A DNA stretch of 64,000 nucleotides. Origin: Ascoidea asiatica. Lineage: Eukaryota; Ascomycota; Saccharomycetes; Ascoideales; Ascoideaceae. Under the pieces are notes generated by a model that was not told where the DNA came from, did no database searches, and saw only the letters and a list, made by a program, of their open reading frames with translations. This document shows, piece by piece, positions 54,139-64,000 of this stretch. Every line of letters begins with the position of its first letter. The stretch's first letter is position 1. The translations under genes and the position numbers were made by a program. The stretch spans positions 1,888,722-1,952,721 of the forward strand of contig BCKQ01000001.1 in NCBI GenBank assembly GCA_001600695.1, in the 5' to 3' direction.

Positions 54139-54852
54139 CATCATTTCCACTAAAGAAATATACATGATATCCATTTATCACAGTAAGCAACATTTTGTTG
54201 GAAAATATAAATAATTCTTTCCTTAAGATCGAAGAGTAAGTCTTTGTCATTAATAAATGAGTAACCAAAAAAAGTTGTTCTAACTTGTTTTTCATTCTCT
54301 ATATCCTGAATGAAAAAACCTTAGGAGAATAACTGTTTGAAAATTCTGATTTTCTTCAGCTTCAGTTAAACGAAAATTGATTCTTTTTCTGTATCAAGAG
54401 TCATAGAATAAGATGTATCTAAAGCATACTCAAAAAGGATTCAAAATCTTTGCATTACGACATTTATGTTGGAAATAATGATTTATTAAACTACCTCCAT
54501 TCAATTGACAAATGCAATAAGGGTTAATAGCTTCTCGCAGTACTTTTGTAGACTTAGTTAGAGCTGCAAACTTCAATTTGAACGTTCAGCTAAATAATAA
54601 CCAAGGTTTGGTTAAATTGAAAATTCTTTTACCTTTAATTCCTGGCACCTCACCCACTTTGAAGACTTTGACAGCTTCTTCAACATCAAGACCACATTTC
54701 ATTCTAGTTCGTATTGTTAGACCGTTGAATCGTGTTAAATAACTGTAGGGATCTTTAAGTTTTTCATGAATCGTTGAATAATTTAAAGTTGTAGTAGGAT
54801 AATTTTTGTTTGAAAAATTGAATTTAATTGTTCTGGGCCTGTAGACTAACAT
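53987..54852 (-). pseudogene. Second copia gag relic
   Basis: The upper part (54852-54586) aligns with the gag at 51814: LNYSTIHEKLKDPYSYLTRF with LTIRTRMK against LNYGSKEFEKTF, DPATAWETM and YVRIRMK. The lower part (54295-53987) is a long poly-Asn run encoded by ATT repeats plus a short tail; it is outside the recognisable gag homology and may be microsatellite expansion. Confidence 0.6.
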
Positions 54853-55533
54853 GAATTTGACAAATTAGTTCATGCTTATTGTTTTTCATTGTTTCTGGAA
54901 TCGGTTCTGTATGATTGGACCAATAAAATTAAAGACACTGTTATCAATTTTCTTAGTTTCATAATTTGGTTCAGGTTGATCCTTTTTATAGGATGTATTT
55001 TATTTTTAGGTGGTAGTTAAACAATATTTTCGAATGTTGAAGTTGATTTTCGAAAACATTCATATATTTTAAACTTTCTTTGATTACTTAAATTTAATTA
55101 TGATACTACATTAAGTAAGAATTATTATTAATAGGAAAAATATTTATCTTGAAAGTGTTAATCTGTTGAAACCGATGAACTGGGGTTTTTAGAGATTTGA
55201 TTTCTTAATATGCAGAATACAACAACAATAGGTTGTAAGGCGGAACCTTAGTCACCCTTAAAGGTCTGTGTGCATGATGGTAGCCGTTACTGGAGAGAAT
55301 ACTCAAGTGAGTAGGTAGGGTGGATTTTGAGGATTACGGGTTACACCCTGCAGCGAGTTCATTAAATGACTCCTCTTTTACAATTCACCAAGGAACCACT
55401 ATATGGAGTATATCGGCAGATCTTTCCGAACGTAGGTTTTAAAAATGATCCTAACTAAGGCAAACATTATCTCTTACTAAACCACCTTAATTCAGAAGTA
55501 TTCTACATATATTGGCAATTTTCGACTATAGCT

Positions 55534-56561
55534 TGTTGGAAATAATAGAGATCCATATATGCTAGTCCATATAGTGGTAGTAACACCATAGGTGGTGAAG
55601 GTCTAAAACACACGCACCTATAGTAGACGTAACAGAGTTATGTATTACACAATAATGTGTGTACGCTATGTATAATTTTGCATCGAGATACATAATTAGG
55701 CACTAATATACATATTGTTGCCTAAAGTGGCAATAAGTTGGGTGGGGAATACATCAATTCACATGACATTGCTTCAGCCTCTGTGCAGGTGCACAGATAG
55801 CCAGATATCATGTGATATTCTAGTCACACGACATAGGTCATCTGTGCTTCAGCTATAGCGTACAAAGCAGACAAGAGTTTCAGATTCGTCCAGCCATAGT
55901 CGTAGAACCTCTAAGAGCATACTAAAACTAAGCCACTCGGTACGCGGAGAATAAAAGAGGAGTTACAATTCAGCGTCTATCGGGATAGATGTTAAATCAG
56001 CAAGGCCAAGCGGATCCAGGCAGGGACGCCTTCTGGAAGGTTAGATTGACTAAGCCTAGTTTCATGCGAGATAAGGTATAATTCTCAGCTGCGTATTGTC
56101 TCTGAGTAAACGGGAGACTAGTAGAGCTACTCCCCTAAGAATCTATTCCGAGTCCGGGCTTCGGGATTAAAGATTATTCCGGGCAATTAGTTTGGTTGTC
56201 TACCCCACAGGAAAGTGGGCTGATTGGCTTTACTATGGTAAAATTGAAATGTGAATCTCAATTGATTTCTAATCAGGTTTTCAACCCTTTTTACAAGGTA
56301 AACTTGATTCCCACCCTGATTCTACACAGGAATCCTAGCACTTTTGGGAATTCCAGAGAATTCTCGATAGTTNTGCGGGACCCCATAAGAATCTGAATTA
56401 ATATCAAAGGAATCGATTACCTCTTATTTTTTTATATATTTTATTTAATTTTCTTTTTAGAGCATCTATTAACAGAAGTTAATTGATTAATACATAGTAA
56501 GGAAACTTTGATTATATAATTCGAAATTATAAATTCGTAAAATGAATGAGAATTCAGAGCA
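55534..56561 (+). mobile_element. LTR copy, inverted relative to the solo LTR
   Basis: 1,028 bp starting TGTTGGAAATAATAGAGATC and ending ATTCAGAGCA. Its 3' 804 bp (55753-56556) is the reverse complement of 49436-50239 with two substitutions and no indels, while its first ~220 bp is only about 80% similar. No target duplication was found (TAGCT left, AGATG right). It carries an N at 56373, mirroring 49619. Confidence 0.88.
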
Positions 56562-57629
56562 AGATGTATTTTGTTTTATTACGGGTGGGTTATTAGGTGA
56601 TCGAAGCGTTTTCTTGCGATGGATGAAATTCAATTATGAATCATAGATAGTCTATCTTTAGAGTTTACAACCCCGAGTACAAGTTCTTTCGAATTATTTA
56701 ATTTCTCGGCCCACCACTGACCCTCTATTCAATCTCTTAACATTCAGTTAGATCATTGCTTTCGCCAAAATTTGCAATTTCAGAGGTTATCTTAATCATT
56801 TTCTTTGGTTATGACTTATGTGAGTATGATCAATATTAGTTAATACTAGATCAGTGATTAGATTGGCTGACTTTTCTTGAATTTCAACATTCCTATCACT
56901 GTCTGGGAAATGTTTTTCAAGTTTCTTATAAATATTTACGTAGGCTAGTTGATTTTTGAAAATGTTTACACTTAGTACAAATACAATTGGTCAAACTTTT
57001 AATAAAAATTTTCATTCCAAATAATTCAGTTTATGCGCTAACCTAATCACGATTAATACCTTTTGCATGCATTCTATCGTAGATAGTAAATTGTTTTAGT
57101 ACCACCGCAGATAAAAAATAATGAAACTTTGCTAAGTTAAGTACGTCACTAGTCTAGTAGTGGATGTGGTTGAGTCCCAATTTATTGATGAAAATACAAT
57201 TTTTTAACCTATTTTCACATAAAATAGATCAGGGAAACATTGCTTTTAGCTAGGTTTTTATTTTCGACTGCCAGCTAATAAAACATCTCCATCTATTACC
57301 AAAAAACCACCCGAATGTCAGGGATTAGCTCCTAAGTAGGAGTATAAGGAGCAATTAAACATGGTAAAATTCCTTCCCTAACGAACAGAAAATTCTTTTT
57401 GTCAAGTATAATCAGCAAGACTATGATTATAAATCCTTTGGGTTCTACCAGACTATCTGTCTGCTAGTTTAATTAAATTTTTAAAAATATTAAGCGCTGC
57501 GGATTTATGTTGGTTACCAATTAGATACCAATAAATAGGGAAATTTTCTGTTAATGGGCCAAATAACAATAATTGATGGTTGACGGAAGAATTACCGTTT
57601 CTGCCAATAGATTTTAAAACCTAAATGGG
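56562..57629. other. Relic DNA between LTR copies
   Basis: No intact gene. On the minus strand, about 56990-56800 reads an open stretch (NQLAYVNIYKKLEKHFPDSD then RNVEIQEKSANLITDL) that looks protein-like but is unrecognised and soon hits stops. This may be a relic of element coding sequence. Confidence 0.4.
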
Positions 57630-58179
57630 ATACGGATCCAGGCAGCCAGGGCTTGTGTAAGATTACATTGGCGAAGCGTAGTGTCACCTGAGATAAGGTC
57701 TAACCTTCAGTGCCGAATTGTCTAAGAATAAACAGTAGACGGGTATGACTACTCGCTTAAAGATACAGTCAGAGTTCGGTGCTGGATTAAAACGTAATCC
57801 TATAAATTCCCTCAAATTATTCACCCCCTACAAAGTAAAAGAGTATACGTATTGGTTTACAGAGCTATAGTTGGATTCCGAATTTTTCGCTTGATTTTTA
57901 ATTGAGTTTTGAATACTTTGTTACTAGATAAACTTGATTTGCCTCATTAATAAGCTAGAACCCTACGAACATTACCGCTTTTCGATGATTCCAATTGACT
58001 CTTTGGCACCGCGTATGAATGCAGAATTAATATGAAAGCTATAGGATCCTTTTTATTCTTTTAGTTATTTTATTTACTTTTCTTCGTAAGTCATTATATA
58101 ACACCAACCACTTGATTAAATCTTAGTTAACACTTAATGATATAGATCGGAATTGAAAAATGAATGACAATTCAGAGTA
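57630..58179 (+). repeat. Diverged 3' part of the 1-kb LTR family
   Basis: Shares GGATCCAGGCAG, GAGATAAGGT, the GGGATTAAAG region and the end AATGAATGACAATTCAGAG with 56000-56561 in the same orientation, with many substitutions. It ends ATTCAGAGTA and is followed by TGGTGGTTCC, which could be an old primer-binding site. Confidence 0.7.
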
Positions 58180-60110
58180 TGGTGGTTCCACTAATGCTCT
58201 ATTCTTTCAGAATAAGAAATCTTGTTGATGTTGGATCAACAGTTTCTTCGAGACACTTTGCCGAGCTGCTGAAGTCCGGAAGCAATAAGTCGCTTCACGA
58301 ACAGCACAGTGGTCCAGAACATCATATTAGAATATAGGTGTCATTTTAGTTGCAGTGAACCACAAATCTGAGATCCGGTGGATGAGTCGTCTCACTTATT
58401 AAAGATCTGATAATACCGTGTCTTAGAAAAGACGCTCTAGGTAACATTCCCAAATCATAATTTACCGATTGTGCAAAATATGATTTGAAAAATCAACCTG
58501 TCTAGCAGAGGAAAAAACTGAAAACGCGATAACTATTGTGCGTAATTTTTCGGCCTTTCTCGTTAATGTAAGTCAGGTTCACTCGAATACAAAAAAAACA
58601 AAAAGCATCTCGGACGGAAAGCTGCAATGATTCCTCCCTTGATCATGTTCAATCGAACAGGAAACCTCAACTAGGATCCAAATCCTAAAACATTCCTTTT
58701 GTTCCGGGTAAACCTGGTACAGTCATTGAAGAAGGCGGATTGTTTTCAAGAAGCAAAGGAGATGGGCTAGGAAGACCATTCCCCCAGTCAAGATAGCTGA
58801 CAGATTGAGTACTATTTTTTCGGAAGAAAATTTTGTAACAGAAAAGATCCACTTTGATTGTTGAATCTCGAGGTCGTGCCTGTTTGAGTTGAAAAAATGC
58901 ATCCCGCTGCAATTAGGCCCTAATGATAAGCTGATAAAGTGCGGTACGAAGCTTTCAATCCGAAGTCTCAAAAATTGAATAAGCCCATGAACCTTAAGCT
59001 CCAACAAATGGTCCATCAAAATGGGCTCATGGGTCTCTGGCGAAGGAATTGTTAGCTGAATTTTACTCAATCATAGGAGCTACGAAGTTGGAGTTAATCA
59101 AGGTCGAGGGGAGCAGGCATGACCTAATGTCGTGCAAAGAAAAAGAGATTCCGAGTTTTCACTGACACCTTTAAACATTGAACAGATCCTGGCTGACGGT
59201 TAAACATAAATCTGCTTCCGAAAAAGTTACCTACAGTCATATAGGCGTGTTTTTGTTAAAATTCTGTTAATTTATTTTTATTTTTATTATACGTTTTGAG
59301 CATTTATTAATACTTTTCTTTTTTTTTTTTGACTTTATTTGAAAAATGATGGTACTGTGAAAAGTGACTTGAAATTTTTCATTCGATGTTTGAGATTGAA
59401 TATTTGTGTGATTACTTGTTTTCAGTTGTTCTTGCTCTTGGCCGTTGGCAAAAAATGAACGTTAAGTTTTTTCTTATTTTTGTTTCTTTTCCTTCAATCT
59501 CTAATATTGTTTTACTAATATTACTTAATTAAATTAGAATGTTCTAAATAAGTATCTTCAAGCCACTTATCTTGATTTACTTTTAAGCCCGACTTCTTGA
59601 CAACCATTTACAAAAAGCAATGGTCATCAAATATTAACTCCAAACACATCGGTAAAAAGCAAAAGTACTTTACCACTGCAAACAAGAAACAAATTCGACA
59701 AGTTCCTTTTAAAATTTTGGTAAGAGCGATATTTGAACGCAATACATGAAACTATTGAATCGTATTATTATTAAAATTCATATTCATGTATTTCCATGAT
59801 CTTTATATAAAAATTTATTTATAAATATTGAGAAATCAAGATCTATTTATTTTTATGTGGACCTTGATCTGCAAGAAAAATATCTTATAATTCTTGCTAG
59901 CTATTTCCCATGCGTATAGCAAAACGGTTGCTATTGGGGAGCACAAAATCAAAGAGAATATCACTTCCTACCTTTATATTTGGGGTTGAAAGTACGCCTG
60001 GGAATCTCGAACTACAGGTTACTATTGTACACATATAATTTGGTAGAAGGTACAGTAGAATTTCTGTTTGATAGAACCTACAAGGACTTTTTCTAGCAGT
60101 TGGTACAATC
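58180..60110. other. Relic DNA without recognised genes
   Basis: GC content is higher than in the host genes. Two overlapping minus-strand frames (58685-58912 and 58723-59070) are neither repetitive nor recognised; they may be decayed element coding sequence. The rest contains T-rich runs and no RNA gene or host gene that I can identify. Confidence 0.45.
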
Positions 60111-60640
60111 GGCTGTTAGAGTACCAATCAACTTCTGGTAGCTAATCAGTGATCAATTACTGCTCATCAAGCCCCATGACATCACCTTGTTCGCCAACAA
60201 CACTTATGCATGCCAAGACATCATCTTCTACAACGGCATATTAGTCCCTCACACAAAAATATGAGCTAATAATTGCTGCGTACAATTACCAATTTCAACA
60301 TGAAACCAGACCTCTCGACTGTCTGTATATCCGAATTACTGGAGTACACCGCACTCGAGTTCCGGTCTTCTTGGTTAATAACCTACCTAATCGGGGCCTG
60401 GCCAGTGGATCGGACCAATGTCATGAAACCTTGTACATGGCGTAAACTTCAAGTATCTCCATGTTGCATCTCGTAACCTGTAAGTAGACAATATATATTC
60501 ATTGTTAGGGCTGCCGCGGGGGTTGTGTATACTTGATTAAGATATGAACCCTGTAAAGCAGTAAACGCACTACTGATATCCATTGCATCGCCTTAAGAGA
60601 ACACTATCGCCGAGGCAATATCCCAAGCGGCATTCCTTTG
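60110..60640 (-). pseudogene. Third copia reverse-transcriptase relic
   Basis: Minus-strand reading gives AMDISSAFTALQGSYLNQVY then TTP around 60590-60510. This matches the Ty1 RT box LDISSAYLYAdikeelYirPP. Further on, YAVVEDDVLACISVVG around 60260-60190 matches the YVDD box region (now VEDD). Stops and shifts break it. It is diverged from the RT at 47 kb, so it belongs to another copia lineage. Confidence 0.65.
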
Positions 60641-61556
60641 TCTGGTAGTCCTCATAGGTACAGGGCCTTAACACCAGGGATGGCACTACTAGCCTGTCTG
60701 CAAAATTCATAGCACCAGGCTTCTGCCACTAGAGTATATCACCTCACATGGTATTACCCAGAAATCATGACAGAAACAACCAAACTCATATTGATCACCA
60801 AACTATTAGGGGAAAATCATATTTGTTTGCCCTTTAAAAATCGACTTTGGCTTTTAAGTAGTTGTAATGTTGACTACAGCTGTGAGTGTTTAGGCCAATG
60901 AGTAAGTGGCACACAGCATTAGAAAGAAAATTTAAGTTTATTGATATTTCAAGTTATGAACACCAATAAATTGTGTTAAGTATTCCAAACTATATGAATA
61001 GGTTTGTTTTTCTCTTATATTTATTTGATTTTATGCACTTTTTAAAACATACACTGTTAAATTTACCGTTTTCCCTATATTAGTACATAAGTTTTTTAAT
61101 GATCACCATATTTTTTTTCTTTAATAACCCTAATACTTTTCATACCAAATACTATCAAATTTATCTACTATATTGCACGTATGCAAACCCTTGGAGCACT
61201 GTTGACAGAAATGCTTCAACAATTTTTTTTCGGAGCTCAGTTCTTATAAAACCACATTATAATCCTGTGACCGTTATTTTTTGGTTCAATTTTTATTATT
61301 TTTTCTATTTGGTTTTTCAATTTTTATTATTGGTTGCAATATTTATAATTTTTATCAATTTTTATTACGTGTTTCAAGTTTTATTTTAATTATTTATTTT
61401 TTTTGGCTTTGTTTATTTATTTCTCCATAGGGTTCAGTTTTGATTACATTTGAATGAACAAAATAGTATATCAAGAGATATAGAAACACCTTTAATTTTT
61501 TTCACTTCATTTAAATTTATTTATTAACTTATTATTTCTTTTTATTATTTATATCA
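60641..61556. other. Relic DNA, no gene recognised
   Basis: The first ~200 bp may be upstream RT sequence on the minus strand. The remainder is T-rich, with TTTTTATT-type repeats at about 61280-61400. A 96-codon frame at 61099-61389 is Phe/Tyr/Ile-rich and not accepted. Confidence 0.4.
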
Positions 61557-61856
61557 GATCTGAAACAACTTAATAATTTTACCTTCCCGACCTTAATTGA
61601 AACAATTAAACAATTTGAAAATAAGTTAGGACTGTATCTCCCTCTTATTTTGAAATTTTATGTTCAGCATGAGGAAAAAAAATTTTTCATCGATGATTCA
61701 ACTGATATTTCTCTTAATGATAAAGCTAAAAGAATGTTTCAAAAATCAACTAATGCAAGTGAAAATCATACAGTTATTTCAATTTATTTTTCTAAATTAA
61801 AGTTATTTATTGCATACAAAGACGCAACTCTCTTTTATATGGGCGGGAATAATTGA
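61557..61856 (+). CDS. Unrecognised ORF, possibly a 3' exon
   Basis: About 99 codons, open from a TATATCAG sequence (61549-61556) that resembles a 3' splice site; the first ATG is at 61650. The reading DLKQLNNFTFPTLIETIKQF then ENKLGLYLPLILKFYV looks like genuine helical protein, and the C-terminal half (DSTDISLNDKAKRMFQKST) is mixed and non-repetitive. No family recognised and no first exon identified. Confidence 0.35.
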   Translation, partial: DLKQLNNFTFPTLIETIKQFENKLGLYLPLILKFYVQHEEKKFFIDDSTDISLNDKAKRMFQKSTNASENHTVISIYFSKLKLFIAYKDATLFYMGGNN

Positions 61857-62076
61857 AGTTTAATTTTAGTGAATAATTATTGATGTTCCATTAATATTCA
61901 CACAACATTCCTTTTTCTTTCAATTCCGGTTTATAATAATTTAAATGTTAATCGAAACTTTAATTTGTATCATAAGTTATCACATTTTGTTTTTATTATC
62001 CATTGCGTGTTATTCTCCCAAATATAAAAAAAATATTATTTATGGAAAATGAATTTCCAAAATTATTTATCAAATT

Positions 62077-62574
62077 ATGTCATCGCCTGACAGGTTTAAG
62101 CTGAAACAAAAAGGCATATTAGCTAAACTTGATCAACATTCAAACTTAATTAACCATATTAATGATACCATTGAAGAACTTAAGGTTATTGTCGAAAAAC
62201 GAATCTCCCAAGACTTTTGTGACTCAATTAAACATAATAATAAAGATAAACTTCAAGATTTATCCAGAATTCAAAAATTTTGGGTTTATCTCCAATCCGA
62301 CGATATGGTTCACTATAGACCAAGTAAATCTGTGTTTGGCAAAACTGTTATTAATGCAAGTGGTTATGTAAAGAATGTCTTACAAATTATTGAATCCGAG
62401 TCAAAAGGAAAAATTTTAAGTCTTTCTAGACTTTAGAGACTGGCTCACCGTAAGTATTTTAGAATTTTTCAACAAATGTTTACTAGAATTTTTAATAAGT
62501 TCAGTGAACTTATTGAAGTTTTTAGTGATTCATCTTCCTCTGATGGAGAAGTTGAATTCATTGGAACTTCTTAA
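62077..62574 (+). pseudogene. Unrecognised helical ORF with one internal TAG
   Basis: Starts MSSPDRFKLKQKGILAKL and runs 119 codons to TAG at 62434-62436. The frame then continues RLAHRKYFRIFQQMFTRIF and ends with the acidic SDSSSSDGEVEFIGTS and TAA. The C-terminal acidic end resembles the DDSSDESD patch of the ORF at 43635. A coiled-coil-like segment lies at about 15-60. It may be a gag-like or accessory protein of an unknown element, or a host pseudogene. Confidence 0.4.
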
Positions 62575-63200
62575 CTACAATTTTTTTCTTTTTAATTTTT
62601 ATTTATTATTCTATATAGTTTTATATTAAAAATTTTACTATAAACAGCTTTTATCTTTTTCTCTTTTTTCTTTTTCATTTATTAATTTTAAATCATTATC
62701 ATTCAATTTCCTTATTATATCAACTCCTTCCAATTAATAAATATCTTTAATATTTTTATATTGAATTTGAATATCTGACACTACTCTTTCTCTTAACTAA
62801 AATCTGAAATTAATAATGCGGTTCAGGGGACCACTACTACTGTTTTATTAGTCTTCGTAAGTTTTTAAACTGCCGAAAATCCTAACCTTTGGGCCTTAAA
62901 GCTTTTAACTTAACTGAGCACGGGTGATGGAACAAGAAGCACCTTAAAGAACGGAAGGATATGACGTATTCCAACAAGTGTTCTTATTCCAGCATGCCAT
63001 ATTAGAAACCAATGTCCCAAGTACAGGGTCTGGCAAGCGCCGGCAGGCGGAGTACTTAACAGATTGTCAGGGGAAGGAACTGTGGCTGTCCAACCAAATA
63101 TGGCGGTCCTTTTCGATTTTTAGATTTAGCTACCGAGATCCGATTAGTTATTTCAGAAGCTTTCCTTTACTCACAATTTTCGATAGAAGAAAACATATAG
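62575..63200. other. Relic DNA left of the right-edge copia element
   Basis: The first ~200 bp are AT-rich. From about 62900 the sequence is GC-richer and may contain the decayed gag end of the copia element that follows, but no zinc knuckle could be confirmed. Confidence 0.4.
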
Positions 63201-63201
63201 T

Positions 63202-64000
63202 ACGCTTTTAGATTCCGGCAGTCACTTGGGTCTGGGTGGATATAAAATAATATGTAACGAACATACTAGGATTGCAAGATGTATTGCAGATATACGTGTT
63301 AGTAGTAGTTCGGAACAAGATATTCTGGATACAAATAGTTTCATAAAACCCCGTTAAGGCCTTTTGAGTCAAAATAGTAACGTAATGTCCTTTAACAGGC
63401 AAACTATGTTCTCCTACAGGGACTTATGTAAAGACTCGGAAGCAATTAAGATTCGAGCAGTCCGGATTAAAATAAGTAGTAAGTTATTACATCAGAGAAT
63501 TAAAAACGCAGGTAAAAAGATAGTATATTTTGCACTAAATAATCGGGAAATTTCGAACGTTCCTAGGTATACAACTGGGAGTTGTATAAAGGACTGCATA
63601 TGCTGCGTAAAGGCTAAGATGAGACGTCTTGATGCAGTCACCAAGAAAGTAAGTGCTAGTGCACCAATGGAGATCATTCACAGTGATGTGATGGGCCCTT
63701 TGCCAATAAGTTTTGAGAAATAGAAGTATATTGTAACATTCACTGATGAATTTACAAGATATGTGGAGGCCTATTCTCTTGCTGAGAAAGCAGAAGTATT
63801 AGCAAAATTTAAGGAGTATAAGGTGTTTCATGAGAAACAATCTAATTATTTAGTAAAAACCTTATTCACTGATAATGGAGGAGAGTACTCATCACTCGAA
63901 TTTTGGACATTCGTGAAGGAGAATGGATTGAACCACCAAATGACATTAGCCTATTCTCCTAAGAGTAATGGTTTGGCGGAGAGAGTCAAGTCATGGAATC
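63202..64000 (+). pseudogene. copia protease-integrase relic, truncated by the window edge
   Basis: LLDSGSHLG at about 63205-63231 is the retroviral-type protease active site. After frameshifts comes LQDVLQIYVLVV (copia LxDVLyvP region) at about 63268-63303, then the pre-integrase zinc-finger C-x2-C (DCICCVKAKMRR) near 63595-63630. The integrase core follows: IIHSDVMGPLP (first Asp), FTDEFTRYVEAYS, LFTDNGGEYSS (second Asp) and AYSPKSNGLAER (catalytic Glu). One in-frame TAG lies at 63721-63723. All three catalytic acidic residues survive, so it is younger or less damaged than the element at 46-53 kb and of a different copia lineage. Confidence 0.88.

Noticed and set aside
54020-54214. Plus-strand poly-Ile frame
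   Set aside because: Mirror of an ATT microsatellite.
55140-55530. Another minus-strand LTR copy
   Set aside because: ACTCCTCTTTTA and a few neighbours resemble the LTR middle, but similarity does not extend convincingly.

Overview
This window reads as nuclear DNA of a budding yeast (Saccharomycotina) with an extremely AT-rich, intron-poor genome. The signs are short intergenic regions, runs of Asn, Ser and Gln codons inside almost every protein, one intron with a canonical GTATGT...TACTAAC...AG layout, an intron-containing tRNA-Met gene, and yeast-type SNF6, EXO84, RFA1, NAR1 and Ty1/copia elements. A dynactin p25 gene and a likely complex I assembly factor (NDUFAF8/Emr1 type) argue against a close Saccharomyces relative. 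I cannot name the species. CTG codons are too rare here to show the CUG decoding type.

Region 1 (1-38,110) is ordinary gene-dense euchromatin. In order it holds: a TIM-barrel isomerase/dehydratase-like protein, an unrecognised coiled-coil protein, dynactin p25, a small basic protein, phosphomannose isomerase (spliced), NOP16, an MSG5-type MAPK phosphatase, a Kap122/Pdr6-like karyopherin, RPA1/RFA1, SNF6, EXO84, tRNA-Met, UMP kinase URA6, TDP1, a small mitochondrial membrane protein, NAR1, an NDUFAF8-like twin-Cys protein, RPN14, a hexose transporter and an F-box protein. The genes are not an operon. Several promoters carry recognisable or unexplained cis motifs: MCB boxes at RFA1, a cluster of CGGANNA (Rgt1-type) sites near the hexose transporter, a Yap-type TTACGTAA cluster at NOP16, and a five-copy ~28-bp tandem repeat before RPN14 whose core recurs in two other promoters.

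Region 2 (38,110-64,000) changes abruptly: base composition is less AT-rich, no intact housekeeping gene is visible, and the DNA is a nested graveyard of mobile elements. It starts with a ~4.9-kb unit bounded by an 18-bp inverted repeat, containing a decayed MULE (Mutator-like) transposase and, on the other strand, a decayed MKK1/2-type MAP kinase kinase gene. Next comes a pair of unfamiliar ORFs, the second with a weak retroviral-type H2C2 integrase resemblance. Then a decayed ~6.3-kb Ty1/copia element on the minus strand follows, with in-frame UGA stops in gag. It is itself interrupted by a 1,038-bp solo LTR with a clean 5-bp target duplication. A second, inverted LTR copy 5 kb away is a mosaic of diverged and near-identical sequence and even shares an ambiguous base. 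More LTR pieces, gag and reverse-transcriptase relics and two unrecognised ORFs follow, and a fourth copia element (protease-integrase) runs off the right edge. This arrangement would fit a subtelomere or pericentromere, but no telomere repeat or centromere core was identified.
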